Origin: a virus
Direction: 5' to 3' (one strand)
IMG/VR virus record: IMGVR_UViG_3300037961_001519
Location: 1,413 to 32,159 of that record
DNA length: 30,747 bases
The position numbers were made by a program, and so were the translations under genes. The notes beneath the pieces were generated by a model. It saw only the letters and a list, made by a program, of their open reading frames with translations. It was not told the DNA's origin and did no database searches. Position 1 is the first letter of the stretch. The number at the start of each line of letters is the position of its first letter. This document shows positions 1 to 7,083 of this stretch, piece by piece.

Positions 1-32
1 AATAAAAATAACCGCCACTCGTCAGCAGCGGT
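1..32 (-). terminator. Probable terminator downstream of tRNA-Arg
   Basis: On the minus strand ACCGCT (27-32) can pair with GGCGGT (11-16), one pair being G-U, around a 10-base loop. A T-rich run (TATTTTTATT, 10-1) follows. This fits an intrinsic terminator for the tRNA-Arg transcript. The stem is short and the window edge cuts the downstream side, so the call is tentative. Apart from this hairpin, the tRNA and the sites listed separately, I see no gene in 1-283. Confidence 0.45.
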
Positions 33-106
33 AGCACCAAGAGGGATCCCACCTCTCACTCACATGGGTTGGATTTCCGATTCTTTTTTCTCTCGGAGAC
101 GTGAGT

Positions 107-127
107 ACGGACGTTTGCCAAGTCCGT
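107..127 (-). other. Short hairpin just 3' of tRNA-Arg
   Basis: ACGGAC (107-112) and GTCCGT (122-127) form a 6-bp stem with a 9-base loop, three bases past the tRNA 3' end. No T-run follows, so it is not a classic terminator. It could help 3'-end processing or protect the transcript; this is inference. Confidence 0.3.
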
Positions 128-130
128 TAC

Positions 131-203
<73 letters not shown>

Positions 204-206
204 ATG

Positions 207-241
207 TGGTGGTTCCTGTCGCCGCCAGTCCTGAACCACCA
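207..241 (-). other. Hairpin in leader of tRNA-Arg transcript
   Basis: TGGTGGTTC (207-215) and GAACCACCA (233-241) are perfectly complementary over 9 bp around a 17-base loop. The hairpin sits between the promoter at 276-304 and the tRNA 5' end at 203. No T-run follows on the minus strand, so a processing signal for tRNA maturation is more likely than a terminator. Confidence 0.5.
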
Positions 242-275
242 AGGAGACTGCCGCAGTTCATTTCTGAACTTCTTT

Positions 276-304
276 ATTATACATCAGGGAATGAATTCTG
301 TCCA
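276..304 (-). promoter_or_regulatory. sigma70-type promoter for tRNA-Arg
   Basis: Minus strand: TGGACA (299-304, five of six bases of the -35 consensus), a 17-base spacer, then TATAAT (276-281). The -35 lies inside the 3' end of the oxygenase gene ending at 284, and the -10 lies just past its stop codon. The only downstream gene is tRNA-Arg. Confidence 0.65.
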
Positions 305-883
305 CCCCGTCAGCAAGTATTTTTCTCCTGACAATGGTTGGTTACCCCTATGAGCATGGGTGTATGTAGAAGGCCATACTAACATTCTGTTCTTGATTGG
401 TTTGTACCTTGTCTTTTGATGAAGAAACTCTGTCTCTCCTCCCTCTTCTACATCATTCAAATATAATCCGAATGCAGTAATTCGATTTCTATATCTTGCA
501 GCAGAATCTTCACAATGCCACCCATGATATCCCTGTCCTGGTAGAGTTTTTTGAACTTTGATATCGATAATCCCATGCCTTTCATAACCTGAAAGCATAC
601 TAAACTCTTTCATATAAAGAGGATATGCTTCATTAAAAAAGATTTGATTGAACTCCTTTTGAACGTAAGGTATCGCTACCTCCTGATAGAAGTTATCGAA
701 TGACAATGCGATACTAGAATCTACAATCTCATGATGTTCATGCTCTTCCCTACCAAAAGTCATTCCTGCGTCTTCCAGCGCCTTAAAATGCTGAATGTAT
801 CTGTCTAACAAGGCATCAGGAAAAAAGTTATCAAATATACCAATATAAGTATCAGTTATCGTATATCTTTTTTCAATTGTCAT
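284..883 (-). CDS. 2OG-Fe(II) oxygenase, prolyl-4-hydroxylase-like
   Basis: A 199-residue protein. A plausible iron/2OG set is visible: H123 and E125 in the segment GWHCED (HxE in place of the usual HxD), a distal His at 176 or 178 in THAHRG, and K188 in GEKYLLTGW in the position of the 2OG-binding basic residue. Lys there, followed by LTGW, is characteristic of P4H-like members rather than the Arg-using ones. I chose the ATG at 883, which overlaps the TGA of the upstream methyltransferase (TGATG). A GTG one codon earlier (886) is the alternative. Substrate unknown; P4H-type enzymes hydroxylate proline or related residues in proteins. It is last in the cluster with the methyltransferase and another oxygenase. 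Confidence 0.8.
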   Translation of the reverse strand: MTIEKRYTITDTYIGIFDNFFPDALLDRYIQHFKALEDAGMTFGREEHEHHEIVDSSIALSFDNFYQEVAIPYVQKEFNQIFFNEAYPLYMKEFSMLSGYERHGIIDIKVQKTLPGQGYHGWHCEDSAARYRNRITAFGLYLNDVEEGGETEFLHQKTRYKPIKNRMLVWPSTYTHAHRGNQPLSGEKYLLTGWTEFIP

Positions 884-1467
884 CACTTATACCACATCCA
901 AACATTATCAAACGTTGTCATTGGACTGGTAATCCCATTCTCTTCTCTAAATTCTTGAACTGCTTTCTTAATGAAGTGCCCATTCCAATCATGTCCAGCG
1001 TAGATACCACCAGGTTTCAAGACTCTGTACCAGGATTCGATTTCGTTCTTGGCACTTTCATAGTTGATGCCACAATCATGGAGAACAAAGTCAAGAGTTT
1101 CATCTTGGAATGTTTCCAGTGCCTCATCAGCAGATGCCTCCGCAAATACTCCTCTATCTCCAACATTGCTAAACTTAAAATTGTGGTAAAAGTTCATCTT
1201 AATCATGTCAATCTTCTTTTCATCAAAAAGATGACATGGTGAACCATCATGCGTGAGCAAGTCAACGTATGGTTTAAACTCATCCAGTCCATACAGTCTC
1301 TTAACGTTAGGACAGTTGTGGAGGATGGTAAAGAAAGACTCTCCAGTAGCAGTTCCTAATTCAATCCCTTCTAACTCTTCGCCCAGTTGAAGAATTGGAT
1401 GAATAATACTTTTGAAACTACACTGATAATCCACATAAGTATATGGTTCAGGAGCAGGAATTTTCAT
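883..1467 (-). CDS. Class I SAM-dependent methyltransferase
   Basis: A 194-residue protein with a Rossmann methyltransferase pattern. Motif I is ELGTATGES (residues 36-44), an acidic residue follows in GLDEF (60-64), and the central strand DFVLHDCG is followed by RVLKPGGIYAGHDW, the usual post-motif turn. Small single-domain enzymes of this kind methylate varied small molecules or sugars, so the substrate cannot be named. I chose the ATG at 1467 because GAGTG lies about 9 bases upstream; a GTG at 1479 in the same frame is possible. A late-promoter motif lies about 20 bases upstream. The gene is flanked by two oxygenase genes, which suggests a joint modification role (inference). Confidence 0.75.
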   Translation of the reverse strand: MKIPAPEPYTYVDYQCSFKSIIHPILQLGEELEGIELGTATGESFFTILHNCPNVKRLYGLDEFKPYVDLLTHDGSPCHLFDEKKIDMIKMNFYHNFKFSNVGDRGVFAEASADEALETFQDETLDFVLHDCGINYESAKNEIESWYRVLKPGGIYAGHDWNGHFIKKAVQEFREENGITSPMTTFDNVWMWYK

Positions 1468-1487
1468 AATGTTTTTCACTCGTGGTT

Positions 1488-1495
1488 TATTTATT
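1488..1495 (-). promoter_or_regulatory. T4-like late promoter motif (AATAAATA)
   Basis: AATAAATA on the minus strand, about 20 bases before the methyltransferase start, matches the NATAAATA late motif of T4-like cyanophages. It overlaps the last codons of the upstream oxygenase. Confidence 0.5.
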
Positions 1496-2045
1496 ATCTC
1501 CAGTAATCACTGGTAATTTCTTCTCCAAAATTACAGTTCAGAACCAATCTGTTCTGATATTCTTTGGGACAAGAGGATGCATGGTAAACATCTCCAGGAA
1601 GAAGCACTGCTCTTCCCTGCTTACATTCTATCTTATCAACAACTTCTCCGTCTTGAAAAATATAAGTAGGAGCGTCTGAGTCAGAACAGTAGTAGAGAAG
1701 AGAATAGTGTGGTTTCTCAGAGTCTACATGTGGTTTATGATGCTCAGCAGAGGTATTATTGGTTTGATTCCTGATAAACATTCCAAGTCGAAATCTATAC
1801 AGTTGAAGATTGCTCTCCAAACTAATATCAAATTTAGATACTATCTCCATGAACAGTGGTAGAGTTGTATTATACATGTCGTTGTCAAAGACATTTGGAA
1901 AATCGTAAATTAAATTAAAAAATCCAGAGTTTCCGTCATTATTGTCTGTGATACCGCCTTTGTATTTCCAATCAACATTTATCACACGTTCAAGATAATA
2001 CTTCTGCGTTTGTTTTGCTAGAACATCATCTAATACTTGAATCAT
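1494..2045 (-). CDS. 2OG-Fe(II) oxygenase
   Basis: A 183-residue protein with the jelly-roll oxygenase signature: H106 and D108 (KPHVDSE), distal H155 (GDVYHASS) and R166 (QNRLVLN) for 2OG. Between them YSLLYYCSD and the glycine-poor strand region are typical of small phage dioxygenases. The ATG at 2045 overlaps the TGA of the preceding small acidic gene (ATGA). It differs in sequence from the neighbouring oxygenase at 284-883 (Arg rather than Lys as the basic residue), so the two are not a recent duplication. Substrate unknown. Confidence 0.8.
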   Translation of the reverse strand: MIQVLDDVLAKQTQKYYLERVINVDWKYKGGITDNNDGNSGFFNLIYDFPNVFDNDMYNTTLPLFMEIVSKFDISLESNLQLYRFRLGMFIRNQTNNTSAEHHKPHVDSEKPHYSLLYYCSDSDAPTYIFQDGEVVDKIECKQGRAVLLPGDVYHASSCPKEYQNRLVLNCNFGEEITSDYWR

Positions 2046-2263
2046 TTTCTTTCGAGATAATCATCGTACTCTTCATCTGTAATTTCGTCGATACTTACAA
2101 CCTCAAGTTCATCTTCATTTGGTTCAATCCACTCATCAAATTCTTGGCAGATTGCATATGCATCTTCAATGGTTTCAATAGTCACTCCATCTTCATGCAT
2201 GTCACCGATACGGTTGATTGCCCAGTCACGAGTGTGTCTAACAATGTCTTCAGTCTCCATCAT
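2042..2263 (-). CDS. Small, very acidic protein of unknown function
   Basis: A 73-residue protein with roughly 26 Asp/Glu against about 5 Lys/Arg, most acidic in its C-terminal half. The start is one of two tandem ATGs (2263 or 2260) that lie over the end of the GIY-YIG nuclease gene, whose TGA is at 2250-2252. The same frame stays open to 2479, but that extension lies entirely inside the nuclease gene and is not expected to be translated. No domain recognised. The strong negative charge would suit a DNA mimic or a partner of a basic protein, but this is speculation. Confidence 0.6.
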   Translation of the reverse strand: MMETEDIVRHTRDWAINRIGDMHEDGVTIETIEDAYAICQEFDEWIEPNEDELEVVSIDEITDEEYDDYLERK

Positions 2264-2693
2264 AGTAGTCTTTTCTGAAGTATCTTGAGAGGATGTTGCT
2301 ATTGTAGTAGGCAGGTCCTCCTGTGTCAAGAGATTCGGTGAGAACTCCGTTGAGGAAGAGTTGTCTTGTTTCTTCAAAGTTTGTTTTGCCAGCTGTTTTA
2401 TGTAAGCTGAGGATAGTTCTACTAAAATTTTGTCTACCCAAGCGTTGAATGTCTTCTTTAAGTTCTGGACAAGAGCCATAATACTTTTTCCAATCGGATT
2501 CTGATTTTACTTTGCGTTTTTTCCCTTTAGGCGTTCGATGTTGGTAAAAATACTTTCTCCCAATGTATTGTCGTTTGTTGGTGAGATTGGTAATGTTATA
2601 AACAAAACCATAGTAGTCACCAATATCGTCACTAGAAAAATGTCTGTCACGATATATCCAGGGATTTTCATAGTCAACATCCATACACACCAT
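2250..2693 (-). CDS. GIY-YIG family endonuclease
   Basis: A 147-residue protein. The N-terminal half has the GIY-YIG core: GFVY at 29-32, then QYIGRKYF at 42-49. A basic stretch (54-65), SESDWKKYYGS (64-74) and LKEDI with candidate catalytic Glu residues follow, and AYYNSN (128-133) may supply the conserved Asn. T4-like phages often carry such free-standing nucleases, several of them homing enzymes. The ATG at 2693 has AGGTG about 9 bases upstream; an in-frame ATG at 2684 is possible. The gene sits at the strand switch next to the only plus-strand gene, a typical place for a mobile nuclease. Whether it homes or repairs cannot be decided from sequence. Confidence 0.75.
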   Translation of the reverse strand: MVCMDVDYENPWIYRDRHFSSDDIGDYYGFVYNITNLTNKRQYIGRKYFYQHRTPKGKKRKVKSESDWKKYYGSCPELKEDIQRLGRQNFSRTILSLHKTAGKTNFEETRQLFLNGVLTESLDTGGPAYYNSNILSRYFRKDYYDGD

Positions 2694-2721
2694 GCATCAT
2701 AGCACCTATTTAGTGTGTTAG

Positions 2722-2729
2722 AATAAATA
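2722..2729 (+). promoter_or_regulatory. T4-like late promoter motif (AATAAATA)
   Basis: AATAAATA on the plus strand ends 17 bases before the ATG of the plus-strand oxygenase. It matches the NATAAATA late motif and is the only plausible promoter in the 53-base divergent gap. A short leader of about 10 bases would result. Confidence 0.5.
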
Positions 2730-2746
2730 TGTAAAAGACTTTGGGT

Positions 2747-3421
2747 ATGGACGTTAAATTAACTGACTTGATATATCACAAGAAAAACTTTTTATCCCCT
2801 GAGCAATGCGACAGTTTGATTCAGGAGTATGAGAGTAGAAGTAGTGAGCATATCCTAGAGCACTGTCCAGAGGCGACTACAGGGGCGGATATATACTCCT
2901 CATACAAGAGAATTGAACTGATACCAGGGACAGATAATTTTCTTGCTATCAATAATGCTACTGAAAGCATCATTAGAGAGTATCACGATTACACAGATAA
3001 GTTTGATGCTTTCCATATTGAGAGAAGAGGTTCCCTCAAGTTCTCTCACATGCACAGACTTCTCAAATATGATACTGGAACCAAGTTACATGCTCATGTA
3101 GATCACGATCAGTATGTGTATGGAAGTTGCACCTTCAATCTCAACGATGATTATGAAGGGGGAGACTTTTTATTCTTCAAAGGAAAGCATAGAGTAAAAC
3201 TTGGGAAAGGAGATGCTCTAATTTTCCCTGCTGGATTTCACTGGGTACATGAAGTTGATGAAATTAAGTCTGGCACCAGGTATAGCACCAATAGTTTCTT
3301 GCTTTCAGTCCCATCAACCGTGTTCTTTGCCACTAAAAAGGTATGGGAAGAACAAATGAATCTGTATAACTCTATCCCAGAGTTGAAAGATCCTACTGAA
3401 TATGATATTCCTTGGCGTTAA
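2747..3421 (+). CDS. 2OG-Fe(II) oxygenase (only plus-strand gene)
   Basis: A 224-residue protein. Iron ligands H117 and D119 lie in LHAHVDHDQY, the distal His is H165 or H168 in FHWVHEV, and R178 in GTRYSTNSF would bind 2OG. LNDDYEGGDF (132-141) is the typical strand between the ligands. The start is ATG 2747; the frame also opens with a TTG six bases earlier, which I reject because it lacks a better ribosome site. The gene is transcribed against everything else here and converges on the small minus-strand gene at 3418-3576, with a 4-base overlap of the stop regions. The unusual strand suggests later insertion. Substrate unknown. Confidence 0.8.
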   Translation: MDVKLTDLIYHKKNFLSPEQCDSLIQEYESRSSEHILEHCPEATTGADIYSSYKRIELIPGTDNFLAINNATESIIREYHDYTDKFDAFHIERRGSLKFSHMHRLLKYDTGTKLHAHVDHDQYVYGSCTFNLNDDYEGGDFLFFKGKHRVKLGKGDALIFPAGFHWVHEVDEIKSGTRYSTNSFLLSVPSTVFFATKKVWEEQMNLYNSIPELKDPTEYDIPWR

Positions 3422-3576
3422 AATCTATATTCATCAAGAATATCTAAAACGTAACTAAGATATTTCTGTGCCATATCCTTCTCTGCCTGATATGGAGTTG
3501 ATTCCCAATCCACGTCATGCTTCAATTTCATAATGCGAACTCTCAGTTCTTCTAGACTAACTTGATTTCTAGGCAT
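3418..3576 (-). CDS. Small protein of unknown function (52 aa)
   Basis: An uninterrupted minus-strand ORF encodes 52 residues starting MPRNQVSLEELRVR and ending DILDEYRF, probably all helical. Its ATG (3574-3576) lies one base after the T-run of the nrdB terminator, and the only purine-rich ribosome-site candidate (GGGGGAG) is inside that hairpin. Its TAA overlaps the end of the plus-strand oxygenase. Similar short proteins beginning MPRNQVS are, to my recollection, common in cyanomyoviruses (memory only). Function unknown. Confidence 0.6.
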   Translation of the reverse strand: MPRNQVSLEELRVRIMKLKHDVDWESTPYQAEKDMAQKYLSYVLDILDEYRF

Positions 3577-3577
3577 T

Positions 3578-3600
3578 AAAAAAGGGGGATTTCTCCCCCT
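3578..3600 (-). terminator. Strong intrinsic terminator after nrdB
   Basis: Minus strand: AGGGGGA (3594-3600) pairs with TCCCCCT (3583-3589) in a perfect 7-bp GC-rich stem closed by a GAAA tetraloop. TTTTTT follows (3577-3582 region). It starts 14 bases after the nrdB stop codon and would end the gp61-nrdA-nrdB transcript. Confidence 0.9.
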
Positions 3601-3614
3601 ATGTATAGCAAAAA

Positions 3615-4745
3615 TTAGAGTTGGAAACCACTAAATGTGTCTTTCTTAACATCTTGTTTGATTCCACCAACAATATATGATTCAACCTCTGTCTCTTGTG
3701 GTGCTACCTGAAGTCCCTTAGAGGAAATCCAGTGCTGTGTCCAAGGCAATGGATTGTTTTTAGCAGCAATATCATACTGCGGTTTCAGTCCGATTGCTTT
3801 CAAGCGACGATTGGCAATCCACTCAACGTATTGTTGAAGCAGTTTGTCATTCAAACCAATCATACTGCCATCTTGGAACAGATAGTCTGCCCAACGCTTC
3901 TCTTCATTGACAGCATTGTCAAACGCTTTGATAGTCCACTCCTCTTCTTCCTTACAGATTTGCTTCATCTCAGGATCGTCACCTTGCTTCCACTTATTCA
4001 GAATATTCTGAGTGATTGCTAGGTGTTGGTTTTCGTCTCTTGCGATGAGACTAATGATTTTAGCGGAACCCTCCATAAGCTTAAGTTCACCAAAGGCGAA
4101 ACTACAAGCAAAGCTAACGTAGAACCTAATACCTTCAAGAATATTAACGTTTGCGACGGCTCTGTAGAGTTTGCGCTTGAGTTCATACTTGCCTTCCAGT
4201 GCGTAGGGAACTTGTTCTAAAGCATGTTGCCAGTCATTAGAATTATCATACTGGTGAGCAGCACCAATAAAGTCATCATACCCCTTGGTGACGCTTGCAG
4301 CACGTTCTAGGATGCGCTCGTCAGTCACAATCTTGTCAAACACCTCAGAGGCGTCTGGGTAGACGTTCTTGATGATGTAAGTGTAGGAACGACTGTGAAT
4401 CATCTCCATGAATCCCCAGACTTCCATACATGCTTCCAGTTCAGGAAGAGAGCAATAAGGAATAAATGCCATCCCAGGACCTCTACCTTGGATGGAATCA
4501 AGCATAATCTGATACTTCAAATTAGAAGTGTAGATGTGCTTTTGTTCAGGACGTAGTGTTTGATAATCGCCCCTGTCCTTCTGGAGAGAAACCTCTTCAG
4601 GTCTCCAGAAGTAACTTAATTGTTGGGTGGTGAGTTTATCAAAAACTGGATATTTGTACGAATCGTATCTCTGGACTCCCAGAGGTTTACCGAAGAACAT
4701 CGGTTGCTTCTTTGTATTTACTTGTTCAGTGTTAAAGACTGTCAT
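3615..4745 (-). CDS. nrdB: Ribonucleotide reductase class Ia, beta subunit
   Basis: R2 subunit that generates the tyrosyl radical for ribonucleotide reduction with NrdA. From the ATG at 4745 it is 376 residues long, the E. coli length. The di-iron ligands fall at D83, E114, H117, E204, E238 and H241, with the radical tyrosine at Y121, nearly the E. coli numbering. The C-terminal tail DTFSGFQL resembles the tail that docks in R1. I prefer the ATG at 4745 to an upstream GTG at 4805: it has TAAGG about 8 bases upstream, gives the family length and leaves a 40-base gap after nrdA instead of an overlap. Phages carry it to make dNTPs from host nucleotides. All key residues are present. Confidence 0.95.
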   Translation of the reverse strand: MTVFNTEQVNTKKQPMFFGKPLGVQRYDSYKYPVFDKLTTQQLSYFWRPEEVSLQKDRGDYQTLRPEQKHIYTSNLKYQIMLDSIQGRGPGMAFIPYCSLPELEACMEVWGFMEMIHSRSYTYIIKNVYPDASEVFDKIVTDERILERAASVTKGYDDFIGAAHQYDNSNDWQHALEQVPYALEGKYELKRKLYRAVANVNILEGIRFYVSFACSFAFGELKLMEGSAKIISLIARDENQHLAITQNILNKWKQGDDPEMKQICKEEEEWTIKAFDNAVNEEKRWADYLFQDGSMIGLNDKLLQQYVEWIANRRLKAIGLKPQYDIAAKNNPLPWTQHWISSKGLQVAPQETEVESYIVGGIKQDVKKDTFSGFQL

Positions 4746-4785
4746 ACCTTTAACCTTATTTGTGGTATCATCCACAGACGAAATC

Positions 4786-7083
4786 TTAAACTGCACAGGA
4801 TTCACACTCTCCCTCCTCGGCTTGTTCTAACTCTGTTAGTAGGTTTTCTAAATTTGGTTTGTCTTCTTCTACCTCATCGTTCTTCATGTCATGAGTGTTC
4901 TGGTAGTAAGAAGTCTTCCACCCGTACTTATATGTAGATAAAAAGTCATTTGCCATGACAGACACAGGGACTTCATTATCTGCAAAATGTTCAGGATTAT
5001 AACTCCAGTTACCAGATATAGCCTGATCGAAGAATTTTTGCATCACTGCCACCACATTTATGTAACCCTTATTGTCAGGCATATCCCATAAAAGTGTGTA
5101 GTTATTTTTCAAGGAAGAGAATTGCGGAACAATCTGCTTAAGAGGACCTTTCTTCGACTTTTTAATGGACAAGTATCCACGAGGTGGTTCGATTCCGTTT
5201 GTTGCATTTGACACAACGGAACTGCTCTCCGATGGCATCTGTGCGGACAGAGTGCTGTGTCTGAGCCCGAACTCCAAGATAGATGCTCTAAGAGACTCCC
5301 AATCATGTGCTAACTCCTGACTTGAAATTTCGTCAACATCCTTCTTGTATGTGTCAATGGGAAGGATACCATCAGCATATTTGGTGCGTCCAAAGTTCTC
5401 GCACCATCCCTTTTCCTTGGCAAGTTGATTAGACGCCTTCAGAAGGTAATATTGGAAGGACTCAGAGAGTCCGTGAACTGCATCCCATGCCTCTTGAGAG
5501 TCATACTTGAATCCAAGTTTGGCAAGGTAGTGTGCAAGTCCAATAAAACCAATACCAAGCGAACGACGTGCCTTTGTAGCAAGTCTAGCTGCCTCTACAG
5601 GATACTCCTGATAATCAATCAGTTCTTCCAGTCCACGGACTGCCAAATCACATAAGTCTTCCAGTTCCTCATCATTCTTAATCTTACCTACGTTGACAGC
5701 AGACAAGATACAAAGAGCAATCTCACCCAAACTATCATCAATATGTTGAATAGGATAGGTTGGAAGAGTAATTTCTTGGCACAGGTTGCTCATCTCAACC
5801 TTATCTTTGAAAGAAGAGTGGGAGTTACAGTGATCGATATTCATGATATAGATGCGTCCCGTTTCTGCTCTTTCTTTGAGCATGTCGAGAATCAGTTTCT
5901 GTGCCCCCACAGTCTTTCTTGGAACAGACTCATCTCGTTCAAACCCCACATATAAATCATCGAACCTATCAGTACCAAAAGCGTCATATAAACCTGGTAC
6001 GTCGTGCGGTGAGAACAGGCTAATTTCTCCATCCTGGATGAAACGTTCGTAGAAAAGTTTTGAAATCTGGATTGAGTAGTCAAGTTTGCGTACCCGATTG
6101 TCTTCTGTTCCTTTGTTGTTCTTAAGAACAAGGATGTCTTCTATTTCTTGGTGCCAGATGGGGAAGTGTACAGTTGCGCTTCCGCCTCTAATGCCATTTT
6201 GAGTGCAGCAGCGGACAGTTGCCTCAAACTTCTTGAGGAAAGGTACAACGCCTGTGTGCTGAACCTCTCCACCTCTGATTTTGCTGTTGATACCACGGAT
6301 TCTACCTGCGTTGATGCCGATTCCTGCACGCTGTGCAACATATTTGCCGATAGCCATATCAGAGCTAAAGATGCTATCGAGGGTGTCATCAATATCAACA
6401 AGCACACAGCTAGCAAATTGTCTGAGTGGAGTCCTAACTCCTGCCATAATCGGAGTAGGAATGTTGAGTTTATGTTTTGAGATTGCGTCATAGTACCTCT
6501 TTACATAGGAGAGTCTAGTTTCCTTTGGATACTCAGCAAAAATCGTCAGGGCAATCATAATGTACATGAACTGCGGTGTCTCATAGACTCCCCCACCGCT
6601 CCTGTCTTGCACAAGATACTTGTCCACTACCTGACGCAATCCTGCATATGTGAACAGGAAGTCCCGATCATGATCGATGTAACTATTTACCTTATCAATT
6701 TCCTCCCTGGAATACTTCATGAAGATTTCCTTATCATACACGTCAATGTTCGTGCATGACATGATATGTGCCTCTAGATGAGGTAACTCCCGCATCTTGC
6801 CATACAACTGCTTTCTAAGGGCAAACAGAAGCAGTCTAGCGGCAACTAACTGGTAGTTAGGAGTCTCCAAATCAATCAGATCAGATGCAGCACGAATCAG
6901 AATTTCCTGAATTTCTGATGTAGTAATCCCGTCATAAAATTGAATACCAGATTTCATCTCAACTTGACTAGCAGATACACCTGCAATACCCCTGCAGGCG
7001 TCCTCTACCATCACATGCATCTTGTCCAAGTCAAGGGGTTCAATTCGTCCATCTCTCTTCTTAACTTTGGTGCCGTTCGTCAT
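4786..7083 (-). CDS. nrdA: Ribonucleotide reductase class Ia, alpha subunit
   Basis: Catalytic R1 subunit, 765 residues, reducing ribonucleoside diphosphates. An ATP-cone-like N-terminus (KKRDGRIEPLDLDK, 8-21) precedes the ten-stranded barrel. Active-site residues are visible: C226 in FASCVLVD and its redox partner C458 in ALCILSAVN, and the radical site N433/C435/E437 in SNLCQEI. The radical-transfer pair is Y726/Y727 in TSYYQNT, and the C-terminal reducing cysteines are C760 and C763 in GECESCAV. Nothing essential is missing. The ATG at 7083 overlaps the TGA of gp61 (ATGA); nrdB follows. Linking it to primase suggests dNTP supply is coupled in time to replication. Confidence 0.96.
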   Translation of the reverse strand: MTNGTKVKKRDGRIEPLDLDKMHVMVEDACRGIAGVSASQVEMKSGIQFYDGITTSEIQEILIRAASDLIDLETPNYQLVAARLLLFALRKQLYGKMRELPHLEAHIMSCTNIDVYDKEIFMKYSREEIDKVNSYIDHDRDFLFTYAGLRQVVDKYLVQDRSGGGVYETPQFMYIMIALTIFAEYPKETRLSYVKRYYDAISKHKLNIPTPIMAGVRTPLRQFASCVLVDIDDTLDSIFSSDMAIGKYVAQRAGIGINAGRIRGINSKIRGGEVQHTGVVPFLKKFEATVRCCTQNGIRGGSATVHFPIWHQEIEDILVLKNNKGTEDNRVRKLDYSIQISKLFYERFIQDGEISLFSPHDVPGLYDAFGTDRFDDLYVGFERDESVPRKTVGAQKLILDMLKERAETGRIYIMNIDHCNSHSSFKDKVEMSNLCQEITLPTYPIQHIDDSLGEIALCILSAVNVGKIKNDEELEDLCDLAVRGLEELIDYQEYPVEAARLATKARRSLGIGFIGLAHYLAKLGFKYDSQEAWDAVHGLSESFQYYLLKASNQLAKEKGWCENFGRTKYADGILPIDTYKKDVDEISSQELAHDWESLRASILEFGLRHSTLSAQMPSESSSVVSNATNGIEPPRGYLSIKKSKKGPLKQIVPQFSSLKNNYTLLWDMPDNKGYINVVAVMQKFFDQAISGNWSYNPEHFADNEVPVSVMANDFLSTYKYGWKTSYYQNTHDMKNDEVEEDKPNLENLLTELEQAEEGECESCAV

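Noticed and set aside
284-1467. Toxin-antitoxin or defence system formed by the oxygenase-methyltransferase cluster
   Set aside because: The genes have no nuclease, toxin or sensor domain. A modification role is the simpler reading.
2264-2479. Upstream extension of the acidic protein frame
   Set aside because: It lies wholly inside the GIY-YIG nuclease gene in another frame. The nuclease has a clear domain and the extension has none.
2706-2713. ACTAAATA upstream of the GIY-YIG gene as a late promoter
   Set aside because: It has a mismatch in the core motif and sits on the ribosome site, too close to the start codon.
4746-4805. GTG-started N-terminal extension of NrdB
   Set aside because: It would overlap nrdA and add 20 residues absent from typical R2 proteins. 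The ATG at 4745 gives the family length and E. coli-like ligand numbering.
6141-6491. Open frame on the minus strand within nrdA
   Set aside because: It is a shadow of nrdA in another frame; all NrdA motifs in this stretch are in the main frame.
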